Assembly (NCBI GenBank): GCA_027603945.1
Contig: JADIIU010000039.1
Location: 44,183-108,182 of the forward strand
Direction of reading: 5' to 3'
Source: Terramyces sp. JEL0728
Lineage: Eukaryota; Chytridiomycota; Chytridiomycetes; Rhizophydiales; Terramycetaceae
Length of the DNA stretch: 64,000 nucleotides
The translations under genes were made by a program, and so were the position numbers. The notes under the pieces are model-generated. The model saw nothing but the letters and a program-made list of their open reading frames with translations, had not been told where the DNA came from and ran no database searches. Position 1 is the first letter of the stretch. The number at the start of each line of letters is the position of its first letter. Of the stretch, positions 46,855-57,019 are shown piece by piece.

Positions 46855-46972
46855 ACAATATATACATTTGTTATTAAAATTTTTGGTAACCACTGGAATT
46901 GTGGCTTGCTTGTTTCACAACTTGAAAATCCAGCCGCAAGAGAATATAAAAAGTTTCAAAACTTGCAGGAAA

Positions 46973-48321
46973 ATGCTGTCCCACACTAAACCAGTTAGCA
47001 ATATGTTTGAAGATACAGAAGAACTTGAAGATATTGGCGGCCCATCGATCATGCTAACAAGACCAACTGTGAAAAAGAGTGACCGAATCATCCCTGCCGA
47101 AACCGTCCCGTTCTTTGAATCTGATTTAAACAACATTAATGCTGGAAATCAACAGTCGCCTTTAGAGCAATTCCTTGATCACCACTCTCCAAGGTCTCCT
47201 GGGTTAGATTTTACACAAAACGCAATTCTCAACGGCAGGAGAGTTTCGCAGGACATTTTAGAGTTGCAGCGTGAAGCCAATACTATGCAAAATGCCGCAC
47301 AGCAGACTTCTCCGTTTCAAATCGCCAATCAATTTCCGGTTCAAGACCTTACTGTACAGCAAACCTCTCCCTTTAATCAGCCGCTTACCTCCCCTTTCCA
47401 ACCAGCTAATCAATTTGTAGCACAATCATCTTTTCAATACGCCAGCCAATTTAATCAGGGATATCAAAACCATTCGCCATTTGCTCAACCGATGAATCAG
47501 TTTACTCAAAGCTCGCCTTATCAGCAAATTAATCACTTCAACCAGTCTCCGATGCAGCAATTGAATAGTTTTGCCCATATGCAAAATACCTATCAGAATT
47601 CTCCACTGTCTGTAGCCAATGAAACCTTTTCTAATGCTGCGTCTCCATTCTACCAATCTAGCCACTTTTCCCAGCATGGATCTCCTTTTGTTACAAACTT
47701 GAACTCTTCTCTAACACCACAATTAACCTATTTAAACGTCTTGAATCAAAATAATGGCCAGTTCTCTCCACATACACCCCAAACCAACTTTTCTCAACAG
47801 TCGTATGAAGAAACCTTTGATGATGGCCTGTCAAACAACTTTGATTTCGTCGCAAACACTCTAGACATTGAAGCTATACCCACTGATACAAATCTAAAAA
47901 CAATTTTCGATCCATCCGCTGAATCTGGATCGCCACACTCCTCTAGTGAAACGCTGAATTCCAAAGAGTTTTCCTTTGATAAACTAGAGCGAAAGGATAT
48001 CAACGGGGAAGAACACTTCAAGTGTCCAAATTCATACTGTTATAAATGTAATTTTATGTAACATTAGGGTACAAGAAACAATTTCACCTGGAAAAACACT
48101 TTGCAACATGCAAGCCAACCGAAAAAGAAAAGAAGACCAAAACAACCCATCTGTCATCAACGTAAATATTAATCTAACTTAGCAACTCTAATTCTACATG
48201 TGAAATCTGCGGACACAACTTTTCTAGGAGAGATGCTCTCATCCGCCATTTGAAAGGCAAGAAGAATGCTTGTATAATACAGATGGAAATCAACAAGAAG
48301 CTGAAAGAACAGCAATCGTGA
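46973..48321 (+). CDS. Q/N-rich protein with two C-terminal C2HC zinc fingers
   Basis: Exons 46973..48047, 48068..48161 and 48183..48321 (introns 20 and 21 nt) give 435 residues. The middle 250 residues are a low-complexity Q/N/F/S region with repeated SPF and NQF units (TSPFQ.ANQF and the like). The C-terminus holds two zinc fingers: CPNSYCYKWYKKQFHLEKHFATC and CEICGHNFSRRDALIRHLKG followed by a terminal Cys, both ending in Cys rather than a second His. The second has the classical TF-like helix. An acidic patch precedes them. This is the plan of fungal transcription factors with a prion-like activation region, but no target can be named. The start at 46973 is the first ATG after the MoaA gene with adequate leader. 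Confidence 0.8.
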
Positions 48322-48576
48322 ATATACTATACACTATTAAATGGTTTGATCATTTTTGTTCTGTTTTTCTCATTGAAAAATCCACCTGTCACTGTCAAAC
48401 TCGGAAATTGGCAAGTATTTCACTAAACCCACCAAATTCTGGAGGGAAATACATTAAATCCATCAGGATATGTATAATAATCGCCTGCGGCGGGTGAGGC
48501 CAAACAGTGTTCACACTTATAATGACGTATTAGCAATCAAGTGATATGAGCTCGGCTTTCTACTTTTACTTTCTAA

Positions 48577-49023
48577 ATGTATTCCAGCAAATTAAAAGTA
48601 AATACCTCTCGTGATTCAGTAATCTCAGACTCTATATCTTCAAATTCATCAACAAGTATTCATTTAAAGACAAGAAAATCCATCCCATACCGCTCACCGA
48701 ATCAAGTAGACCAAATCCCAGGGTACGTTATCAAACTAGGAATGGGGAGCCTTGGTGGTGAAATCGTCCGGTTAGTGAATTACGAGCCATTGCCCGTCAA
48801 ACGGAGGAATACCCAAGAACCATCAGTCAAGTTGAAGAAACCAATTGCGAAAAAGAGAAAACCATCGCTGCCTATCAGTCCTGTTTCACCTATTCAAAAG
48901 GAACGGGTAAAGCGAAACAAAATCCAACGGGCTAATCGACGTGTTAGAAACAATTTGCCAAGTCCAACAATGGAGAAAGACACTATTCCATATGAATTTA
49001 GTGATATTAGAGACGAAGCATAG
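48577..49023 (+). CDS. Small basic protein, paralogue of the 56108-56464 gene
   Basis: This is one exon, 148 residues. A Ser-rich N-terminus leads to RKSIPYRSPNQ, then a short hydrophobic core (GYVIKLGMGSLGGEIVRLVNY) and a K/R-rich tail (KKPIAKKRKP, KRNKIQRANRRVRNN) that looks nuclear. The gene at 56108-56464 shares the order RKSIP[YF]RS, hydrophobic V-x2-L-x-F/G core, basic tail. I do not recognise the family. The basic tail suggests nucleic-acid binding (inference). The stop is 89 bases from the convergent stop at 49113. Confidence 0.6.
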   Translation: MYSSKLKVNTSRDSVISDSISSNSSTSIHLKTRKSIPYRSPNQVDQIPGYVIKLGMGSLGGEIVRLVNYEPLPVKRRNTQEPSVKLKKPIAKKRKPSLPISPVSPIQKERVKRNKIQRANRRVRNNLPSPTMEKDTIPYEFSDIRDEA

Positions 49024-49112
49024 GTAGTTATAGCTAATGTAGATTAAATTATTGAAATGTGGTTATATTTTCATAAATTATAAATATATTAACATTTTTT
49101 AAAAATGGTGGG

Positions 49113-50435
49113 TTAATTTGAAAAAATGCTAATCGCTGCGTTCAGCTGAGCTTTAGATGGGCAAGGAATTGCTTTATCCCAGGTGTAGGATGGCTTGATA
49201 CCTAGCCAAGAAATTGCACTAATATCCACCGTGAATGTGAGGGCAGCTGGTATTGTCCCGCCGGAATTACCAGTACATCGAGCATTAATCAAAAGGATCG
49301 CAGGATCCGTTGCTATATTGGACGTTAACGTATAAGTAGTGCTGCTTGGCTAAAATTAGATTAGTCTTACCAATGCAAAAGTCGTGTTTGTTCTAGGAGG
49401 AAAAGCCAAATCATTTGCCTCGCCATTTCCAACAAATCCGTTAATTGGCGCACCAGACATATCTTTGACAGCAATCTATTGTTATTTACATATTACATCG
49501 ACGCGCAATTGGTGAATGCCAATCTTAAAGTAGCCAAATGACTCTACAGAAACATTCACTGCCATATTGAACTGAATAGTGTTTGTGCTAGCCTTAGTTG
49601 CTTGTGCTATTGGCTGTCCATTCAATAACACGCCTTCCATTCCGCTAGGCACGTAGAAATCTGAACTGGTGACATTTGGCGTTTGCGGAATAAAGAGATA
49701 TATAATAATACCCAGCAAAGCAAGTATGAGAATGGTAATTGTGATGATACAAGTGGATCTTTTGGTGAAACAACAACAAAAAGTTCGCGGTATAGGTTTT
49801 AAATGATTTTCCTCGATATCTTCTTTCATTACTACTGTATCTGGAGCAAAGAAATCATTGTCATGGAGACTTCTTTCACTTTGGTGCGAGTTGTTGAGTT
49901 TATTTCCTGATGGCGAATAAGGACCCGCTATGCCATAGACATTTCCAAAGTCTTTGCTTCTACCGTTTGTAGAATTTCTTGAATATTTCTGCGGTGTTTC
50001 AGGAGCATAGTAATTTGGTTGAGCAGACAGTCTTTCGGTTTCTGGCTGCGGAGTTGAAAAATCATTGTAACTCAGGTGCTTTTCCAAAACTTCATTTTTT
50101 GGAGTAAAGGTTTGTTCATCATAGCTCTGAGGTGTATTTTGGTCTCTGTAATTTTGCGAAGCATATTCCTCTGAATAATTTGGGTACTGTGGATATGGAT
50201 ACCTTGTATCATGATTTTGATATCCCTGCGGATACTGAGAATATTGCTGGCTGTATCTAGGGTAACTTGCCTGTTGAACATCATTGATAAAGTGGGAATT
50301 TACTGGATCGTAGGTGTCTGTTGGCAGGTACTCTGGGTTAACTACTCCAGTATCAGCACTTGGCTGCATTCGTTCCATTGTTTTTTGTATAGACTTGTTG
50401 TCCTTTAGAAAATCAGAGACTGACTGCTTGGACAT
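49113..50435 (-). CDS. LEA2-like single-pass membrane protein (cluster member 3)
   Basis: Coding order is 50435..49497, 49475..49371 and 49349..49113, 426 residues; introns 21 and 21 nt. The cytosolic N-terminus is about 215 residues and rich in Y, Q, P and N (YSQQYSQYPQGYQ-like repeats). It ends in a Cys-rich juxtamembrane (TFCCCFTKR) that could be acylated. The membrane helix IITITILILALLGIIIYLFI is followed by PQTPNVTSSDFYVP and the beta-rich domain with GVLLNGQPIAQAT and VSVESFGYFKIGIHQLRVDV. The C-terminal WLGIKPSYTWDKAIPCP matches cluster member 2. A C2H2 gene lies directly upstream (50778-51115), as for member 4. Confidence 0.72.
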
Positions 50436-50777
50436 TTTCGATACAGGATTTTTGGAAACAAATTTTCTCAAACACCAGCATATATTGATTCACGAAACTT
50501 GGGGCGAAGTTTCAGCAATTACTTTTAACTTGGCAATTGAAAATAGCAGCCATTAACACCAATAATGTGGTAGCGGTGGTGTTTTCGCTGAATATTCAAG
50601 TTGGAGGGGAATTTGGCGGGAGTTGGATATCGCTGTATTTACCAGCAGGATTGAATATCCGCATACTACCCGAGAGTTTATCCCATTATTTTTACTTTAT
50701 TTTTCAACATTCTTTCTGTTGTGGCTTTTGCCTACTTTTTTGAGTACGTCGGAGCCAATTTGAGAACTACATTGTAT
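50436..50777. other. 342-bp region, nothing supported
   Basis: Upstream of cluster member 3 and downstream of the C2H2 gene, both minus. It has a 68-codon plus-strand open frame lacking an ATG, with no family likeness. Confidence 0.4.
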
Positions 50778-51115
50778 TTATTTGCTAGGATGGGAGACTT
50801 CGATATGCTTATTAACATTAAACTTTCGTTTGTACACTAAGTTAATCATGACTTACATTTTTCACAGTGTGGGCATTTTATATATCGCAGCTTATCGATC
50901 ATAATCATTTGAAATGCTTTGGCATGAGTAGGAGAATGCGGGCTAGCTGGCTTTGTATCCAGAATATCTGGTGTTGGCATTGGCTTATCGGCTGGTAGAG
51001 GATTTGTAGGTGGTATTGGCTTTTTAATTTGAAAAATCTGCGACTGGTACTCTTGATCGCAATATTCCAGCAACTGTGCAAAGCTAGGCAGCATTCGATT
51101 TGCAACCTTGGGCAT
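50778..51115 (-). CDS. Small single C2H2 zinc-finger protein A
   Basis: Coding order is 51115..50857 and 50836..50778 (20 nt intron), 105 residues. The N-terminal 70 residues are P/Q rich with no clear fold. A single C-terminal zinc finger reads CPHCEK-LYKRKFNVNKH-x4-H, with the intron cutting it right after the Cys knuckle. The second exon is 59 nt, exactly as in the paralogue at 52360-52715, and the zinc finger is the last thing encoded in both. A single finger with a basic flank can bind DNA or another protein. The start at 51115 is the first in-frame ATG. Upstream frame is open further, so an extra exon is possible. Confidence 0.65.
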
Positions 51116-51336
51116 ATAAAATTTATTGTGGAAAAATTTCTTTTTTTGTTCGTAACTGTTCAAATCTCCCCCCACAAGCAGTGTATTTTACAATTTCTAT
51201 TGCTCATAAAGACGCTGGGAGTGCCCGCTGAAATGCCTTACCGGCTTCTTACATTGCCCACCGATATCCTCCTCATTGAGATGTTGACCAGGTGTTCGGA
51301 TTACCAAATAAACGAAAATAGAAATAAAATGGTATA

Positions 51337-52200
51337 TTAAGAATGAACAGATTTTACTACTCCATTTGTTTTGAGATTTGGGTTGAATCCCATCCACGAC
51401 AATGCGTTATACTGTCCTTCAATGGTCAGATTGAAAGAACTTTCCAAGTCCTTTTGTTGCAGACTAAATTGAACTGTGGTAATAACAGTGTTGCGTGGTC
51501 GAGTCTCAATATTCTCCTTGATAACCGTCAAAATGCCAGAGGCCAGTTCAACCTACAATAAAATACAACTTACAGTTACGTTTAAACTTGAGAGCGGATA
51601 ATTGATATACGCAGGCGAGTAAACAGAAATGTTTAGGTATCCAGGTATATTGTCCGCCTGAGCCATTTCATAGTACAACTCCGACGCTCCCAATTTGGGC
51701 AACTGCGGTAGAATGAAATAAAACACAATACCAAGCAACACCAGTCCGCCAACGACCACAGAACAAAGCAGCTGTGTGTTGTGGTACCACTTTAATCCTT
51801 CCACTGGCGTTTTCTCAGTATTGGTAAAACTACTGAAATTATCAGACACTAGCAATACTGGCGAGAGTGAAATAATATCTATATCTTCAACAGGTTCAGC
51901 AGAAGATATAGTATTAATTGACGGGCGATCACTGATATCAGGCGCAGATTGGTGTAGGGTTGGTTTCCTTTGCAACGTGTCTGCAGTATATTCTTGTGGT
52001 TTCGGAACCATGATTGAAGTTGATTTTCCTTTTTCTACAGGATGATTTGTTGTGTGTTCAGAATATATCGATTCGTCATCGCACGATTTAAATGACTCAA
52101 CTTGGCTGGCGGTATCTACCTCATTCGCTTGTGGTTGCGCTGTATTGAATGATTCAGTTGAAGCTGGATCGGCCTTTTCTTTTGTTGTGTGTTGTTCCAT
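51337..52200 (-). CDS. LEA2-like single-pass membrane protein (cluster member 4)
   Basis: Coding order is 52200..51574 and 51552..51337 (21 nt intron), 280 residues. A 150-residue acidic N-terminus (T, S, E, D, P rich) precedes the helix LLCSVVVGGLVLLGIVFYFI and PQLPKLGASELYY. The outside domain is shortened. It keeps NISVYSPAYINYPLSSLNVTV (compare INITIYSPSYIDIGFRKINVSV in member 2) and the intron directly after it. The Cys-containing C-terminus of members 2 and 3 is replaced by a different WMGFNPN ending. A C2H2 gene is again directly upstream (52360-52715). Confidence 0.7.
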
Positions 52201-52359
52201 CAAGAAAATGTCTTGGAATGGCAAAGTGAAAATCGGGGAACTGCAGACGGACAGTTATTAGCCTCATAAATAAGGGGAAATAATGATTTGAAGGAAATTC
52301 AACAGGAAGGGAGATGGATAGAAATTATTTAATTTATTAACTATATTCATCAGAAAAAG

Positions 52360-52715
52360 TTACACTTTCTTGTGTGCAGCAGTAACATGCATTTTTAATC
52401 CCGATCGCTTCTTGAACGCTACATTATATCTAACGTACCTTTGGGACATTTGTCACACTGATAAAATTCAGAGTGTTTTGGTTGATCGCTATTCCATGAG
52501 GTGCTGGATTGATTCGACCCAAACTGCTTTGTCCAAGTGGAATTATTGAAAGTAGCCGGCGCAAGCAGCTGTCTTGTTCGATGAAGGTCAATCAGTGCAT
52601 AAGCTGCTTCCAGTTCGTTAGCATTGGTGCGGGTATTGTTCATAAAAGAATTGATGCTTGGCAGTTTGGGATCATTGTTCAACAGCTGTTTTATTGGCGG
52701 TAATTGGAACTCCAT
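52360..52715 (-). CDS. Small single C2H2 zinc-finger protein B
   Basis: Coding order is 52715..52439 and 52418..52360 (20 nt intron), 111 residues. The N-terminus (MEFQLPPIKQLLNNDPKLPS) and middle are disordered. The C-terminal finger reads CDKCPK-AFKKRSGLKMH-x4-H, followed by KKV. The intron sits at the same place within the finger as in protein A, and the last exon is also 59 nt. The two genes are therefore duplicates. The other half of the pair is the LEA2-like gene just downstream. The N-terminal PPIKQLL motif resembles the start of small fungal zinc-finger regulators, but I would not name a family. Confidence 0.68.
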
Positions 52716-53050
52716 GTTTTCTTTAGGGAAATGATTTCTCAAATGATATGATCCTTGTGGGTCGTTTCATGGGGTCCCTGTGTGACATGCCAAAATTGGG
52801 GCGTTTGAGTGTAGTTGATACCGAGTGTATTTTCACGTTACACCTAAAGGACAGGCATACAATTTCATACGTCGGCACTGCGCATTACCCACGCTTTGCG
52901 ACCGACAGCAAGCAATTTCTATGATGATTGGTGCTGTGTGCCATTAGCCGCAATCGCCGCTAAAAGAAACAGGAGAGGCTGAATCATGATTTCCAGTCGA
53001 GGCATGAGCAAGCTAAAACCTGTACTTTTAAAATGGAACATTTATTAAAT
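52716..53050. other. 335-bp intergenic region
   Basis: Upstream of zinc-finger gene B and downstream of PheRS-alpha, both on the minus strand. It is less AT-rich than its neighbours around 52860-52960. I see no supported exon or RNA gene. Confidence 0.4.
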
Positions 53051-54638
53051 TTACTTGTCCAATCGGCAAATAGGGTTTCTAGAAACCATTTCCAAATCCA
53101 ACTTGTGCCCAAAGAGTTCTCTAATATTGTTCAATCCATATTTGATCATTGTAGGACGCTCAGTTGAAAGACCCCAAGCAATAACGCGAACATCTTCTGG
53201 AAGACCCATGGGAAGTAACATTTCCGGTCTGAACATGCCAGAGTTGCCAATTTCAACCCACTTGTTGAGACCTTCATGCCACGCAAAGATTTCCATGCTA
53301 GGCTCGGTGTACGGGTTATATGCTGGTTTGAAACGAAGCTTCTCCATCCCAAGTTTTTTACAGAAACCGTGCAATACTCCAATTAAATCGCCCATGGTTA
53401 CATTGCGATCGGCAATAACACCTTCAATTTGGTGGAATTCAGCCAAGTGTGTGGCATCAAGAGTTTCGTTTCTGAATACTCTGTCAATCGAGAACCATTT
53501 GACTGGTTTAAATTCCTTTTGTTGGGCTAGCTGATAGAGCAAATTTGAACTGATAGCAGTAGTATGAGTGCGGAGAACCATTTTTTGGGCTTCCTTGATA
53601 TCCCAGTCGTAATTATAACCAATGGATCCATAGCCACCTTGCGAGTGCACTTTTTTCACTCTTTCCAAATAGTCTCCAGGAAGATCGTGACAGACTGCTG
53701 GTTCAGATAAAAAGAAAGTATCATGAGCATCTCTAGCAGGGTGTTGTTGAGGCTGGAACAAAGCATCAAAGTTCCAGAATGATGATTCAACATATTTGTT
53801 GGTTGGCATTTCAGAGAAACTTGAATTAAGAAATATTACCCCATTTCAAAGAAAATTTGCTTGAATTCATCTCTTACTTTTAATAATGGGTGCAAATGCC
53901 CTCTTGCAGGTGGTGCACCAACAGCTTCAAAGTTGTATTTTTTAAAAGTTGCATTTTTCCAAGCACCAGATAAAAGCATGTCGGCAGTGATATCTGTTTC
54001 TTCTTTGACAATGACAGTGCTGAACTTTGGTCCCTTGCTAACTTTGTAAAAGGTGACTTTTCTAACGTTAATTGGACATACAATGGTGAAATCAGTTTTC
54101 TCTTTTTCAAGGCTGCAACCACAGATGCATCGGGATGTCCTCCAGTATTCTTAATCAAAGTCAAATCTATTTGAGATTGATCTGTGATTGATCCAACTGC
54201 GCGAACTATGCTCCCGCTTGCTGTTTTTGATATCCATTTGGCTTTAAACGCAGCACCTTGACCAAACTTGGCAGCATTTCCGACAATTTTCTGGATTAAT
54301 TTCCAATTACTGTAATTTCAGGAATAGAAATTCCTTCGCTCCCAACTGGGATTGCATTGAATACTCTAGCTTCGTGACTTCCGGTTTCGCTGATTTCATT
54401 CCCTTCTGCAGTCAATTCCCATTTCTCTGTAACCAGAGATTCATATTCAGCCATCTATATTAGCGGAACGCACCTCTCTGCTTTTCAGCGCATTCAATAC
54501 TCCCAGAAATTCCAGTTGATTAATTGGCTTTTCGCTCCCGTCAAGTTGAATTGTGAGTCCATCAGAAGTAGGAATTACTTGGTTTTCATTCAGCAGCTTG
54601 AGAATTAAATCTTGATAATGCTGTCTTTCTTGAGCCAT
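53051..54638 (-). CDS. FARSA: Cytosolic phenylalanyl-tRNA synthetase alpha subunit
   Basis: Coding order is 54638..54474, 54454..54311, 54290..54082, 54061..53841 and 53820..53051, 502 residues; introns 19, 20, 20 and 20 nt. The N-terminal winged-helix part includes [20 protein letters not shown]. The catalytic class II core includes [83 protein letters not shown] and [17 protein letters not shown]. With the beta subunit it charges tRNA-Phe. Every splice join restores a conserved block. The last intron separates ...FFEM from the GFSEMPTN line. Confidence 0.97.
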
Positions 54639-54695
54639 TTTATAGATTTTGAAAGCGCAAATTTTTTATTTTGAGCAAAATGATGAGTCTACTGA

Positions 54696-56068
54696 TTATT
54701 TCCATATCGAAGCTTTCCCACTAGCGTTCGCGGAATATATTATATTTAAATGAGGGTGGAATTCGTTGACGGCGGGGATTGCTGTTAAAGTGTCATCCAG
54801 CATTGCCATGCTTCTTCCTTGATCATCATAAACATCAACCGATCTTTTCATATTTCCAATAACAAAACAGCTTTCAGCAGTAGACGGCCTCCATGTTGCC
54901 TTGAATTTCTGCACCCATCTGCCTATTGTTAGCTTGGCGTACCAGTGTTATTATTATGTTTAATTTTAAGATGGGTAAAATCTTCAAGCACATCTCTCCA
55001 TAAACCTACCGTATCATCAAAGGATGTAGATAAAACATGACGGCCATTTGGGTCCCAAAATGCACTATTCACAGATTTTTGGTGTTTGAATGAATGGAGA
55101 GGTTTGTTCTCTTCTCCCAAGTATCTTTTGTCATAAACTTGCACATAATTGTCCAGCCCGCTGACACAGAAATAATCCGTCTTGATAGGATTGAAATGAA
55201 TTGTGTTTAGCTTTTTTACACTAACATCAAAGAGATTAACAGCTTTGTCGCGGGGATCCGCCATTCCAACTTGGCCCAAATCTGTAGAAAACCACAGTTC
55301 GTTAGCAACTTGGCTGATGAAGGTAACCATCGTTTCATCCGGATGGACATACACCTATCATTAACAAAAGAGTGCCTCGTGTACAAGATTCTTTTCTATG
55401 TCTAGAGATCGGATAGAGCCATCAACAGAGCAAGTATACATCTTTTTTAAATCATTATTGTCGTATAATATTTTGTATATTGGCGAGACATGTGGTTTTA
55501 CTGCCTGCAAACTTGGCTCAAAGTCTTCTTTGTTGCAATTTGCAAGAGTGTGATCAACATCCCAGAATATGAGATTTCCCTTCTTGTCTCCTGCGACTGT
55601 AAGCAATTTAGTGGTCGACGGGTGTGGTGCCAAGGTGTATATCATCTCCTTACTTAGCTTTACCGTTCCAAAAGGTATTTGGTTTTTGAAATCATTATAT
55701 TTTGAAGGAATAACTATTATTTTTTCATCCGTATCACCAATCAAGCATCCAATCTCAATATTTTGCGGCAATTCAATTGTGCCTTCAATCCGTTTCCTGG
55801 ATTGTTCCACTTCCTTTTCCCTGTCTGCCAACTCCTTTGCGAATAATTGAGCTTCCTTTCCATCCGGATCTTTTCCCAATGCTCTTAGAGATCTCCGTGT
55901 TGGTTCCAAAACCATTCTTTTTGATGGTGTGCTGGATTTACTCGCCGTCTTTCTTTTTTGGGGAGCTGTAGTCGGCATTTGGATTTTATTCAGTCCCAAT
56001 TCAGCAAGGAACTTGTTGTTGTTTTCAATATTCTCTAGTCTTTTCAATTCATAGTCGGAAATGGACAT
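54696..56068 (-). CDS. CMR1/WDR76-type WD-repeat protein
   Basis: Coding order is 56068..55376, 55354..54943 and 54922..54696, 443 residues. The N-terminus YELKRLENIENNNKFLAELGL followed by a basic region is typical of Cmr1/WDR76. WD repeats follow: LLTVAGDKKGNLIFWDV, MYTCSVDGSIRSLDI, FCVSGLDNYVQVYDKR, VLSTSFDDTVGLWRD, SANASGKASIWK. These proteins localise to damaged or stressed chromatin and associate with cullin-4/DDB1. The second intron is 20 nt. The first can be a 21-nt GC-AG intron (55355-55375, start GCACTC) or a 30-nt GT-AG intron (55355-55384); both keep frame and differ by three residues. Confidence 0.85.
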
Positions 56069-56107
56069 TCTGCAGATGTGGAAAATATCTTTTTATTAAA
56101 TAATTTA

Positions 56108-56464
56108 TCATCTATATTTTACAGATTTGCCATCCCGCTTGGCTCTAGTTCTAATTGGTGAATGAATTTCTTTTGAAACTTTATGTTGCTTTGTAGCCCT
56201 AGTCTTTATCTTCTTCACGTTCGGAGATGATGAAGGCGACGGTGAGCTATTCCCAGAAGAAGAGGAAGAACCAATAGTTCTCAAGACCCAGCCAGGCATT
56301 TCACCGAAATCCAACTGAAAAACCACCCCCGCTTCGTAATCTTTTGAACCTCTAGGTGCAGATCGAAAAGGAATAGACTTTCTCTTTTTCGGAGTAACAT
56401 TATTTTGGTTCAAGAACAATGATTTTGTTTCTAGTTGAGTATCGGTAGAATACTGGGAATCCAT
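56108..56464 (-). CDS. Small basic protein, paralogue of the 48577-49023 gene
   Basis: This is one exon, 118 residues. It has the order RKSIPFRSAPRGS, then GVVFQLDFGEMPGWVLRTIG, then a Ser-rich linker and a K/R-rich tail (KKIKTRATKQHKVSKEIHSP). The RKSIP[FY]RS element and the layout match the 148-residue protein at 48577. No known family comes to mind. It converges on neither neighbour: it reads away from BRE1 and toward the CMR1 start 39 bases away. A small nuclear nucleic-acid-binding role is only a guess. Confidence 0.55.
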   Translation of the reverse strand: MDSQYSTDTQLETKSLFLNQNNVTPKKRKSIPFRSAPRGSKDYEAGVVFQLDFGEMPGWVLRTIGSSSSSGNSSPSPSSSPNVKKIKTRATKQHKVSKEIHSPIRTRAKRDGKSVKYR

Positions 56465-57019
56465 TTTTCTGAAGAAATTTTAGGGCAGAGGCCGGCTTTT
56501 ATAGTCTGAACGTGATTAGGGTGATTTGTCACGTCTACAACAAATATTGGCCCCTGATTGAATACAAGTACGCGAAACAAATTTCTATTTCCGCCAACTT
56601 GTAGATTTGCTTAATTCTTGCGTTGGATATTTCAGAGCTGTAAAATTTGACACCTTGAAAAAAATCCCTTGACAGCCAACTTTTCATAGGTATTCTACCA
56701 ATGGCTGGATATTTAGCGGCACGGATGTATTACAGAACTGGTACATGCGCTGTAAGCTACACCCCAAGTAATTTTCAATGAGGCTGCTAGGAGTGTGCCT
56801 GCCATTCCTTAAGAATAAACGTTTCCCTACAGAAACTACAGTTATCAGATGATTGCCCGCGAGAGTCTTGTAAGGGAATTGAGAAATCCATTGAGCTATT
56901 TTGTTGAAACAGGATATACAACAGAAACTCTCACTCGCGACTACACTGATATCTAGTCTGCAGCTGCATCCCATTGAGGTATTAATTCCACTTCCGATCT
57001 TTTTTTTTCAAAATCAAGA
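56465..57019. other. 555-bp divergent intergenic region with short frames
   Basis: It lies between the small basic protein gene (minus) and BRE1 (plus). On the plus strand 56700-56954 there are two ATG-started pieces. The first looks like a mitochondrial presequence (MAGYLAARMYYRTGTC). The second is a 35-codon charged frame (MIARESLVRELRNPLSY, at 56849-56956). They could be exons of one small protein, but I found no splice pair joining them in frame. On the minus strand a 96-codon frame (56684-56974) is also open. Confidence 0.3.

Noticed and set aside
50537..50743. Plus-strand frame between the LEA2-like and C2H2 genes
   Set aside because: No ATG start and no conserved motif; probably upstream sequence of the membrane protein gene.
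51029..51340. Plus-strand frame with an F-box-like LPTDILL line
   Set aside because: It overlaps the zinc-finger gene antisense. The F-box resemblance is one short line with no supporting repeats.
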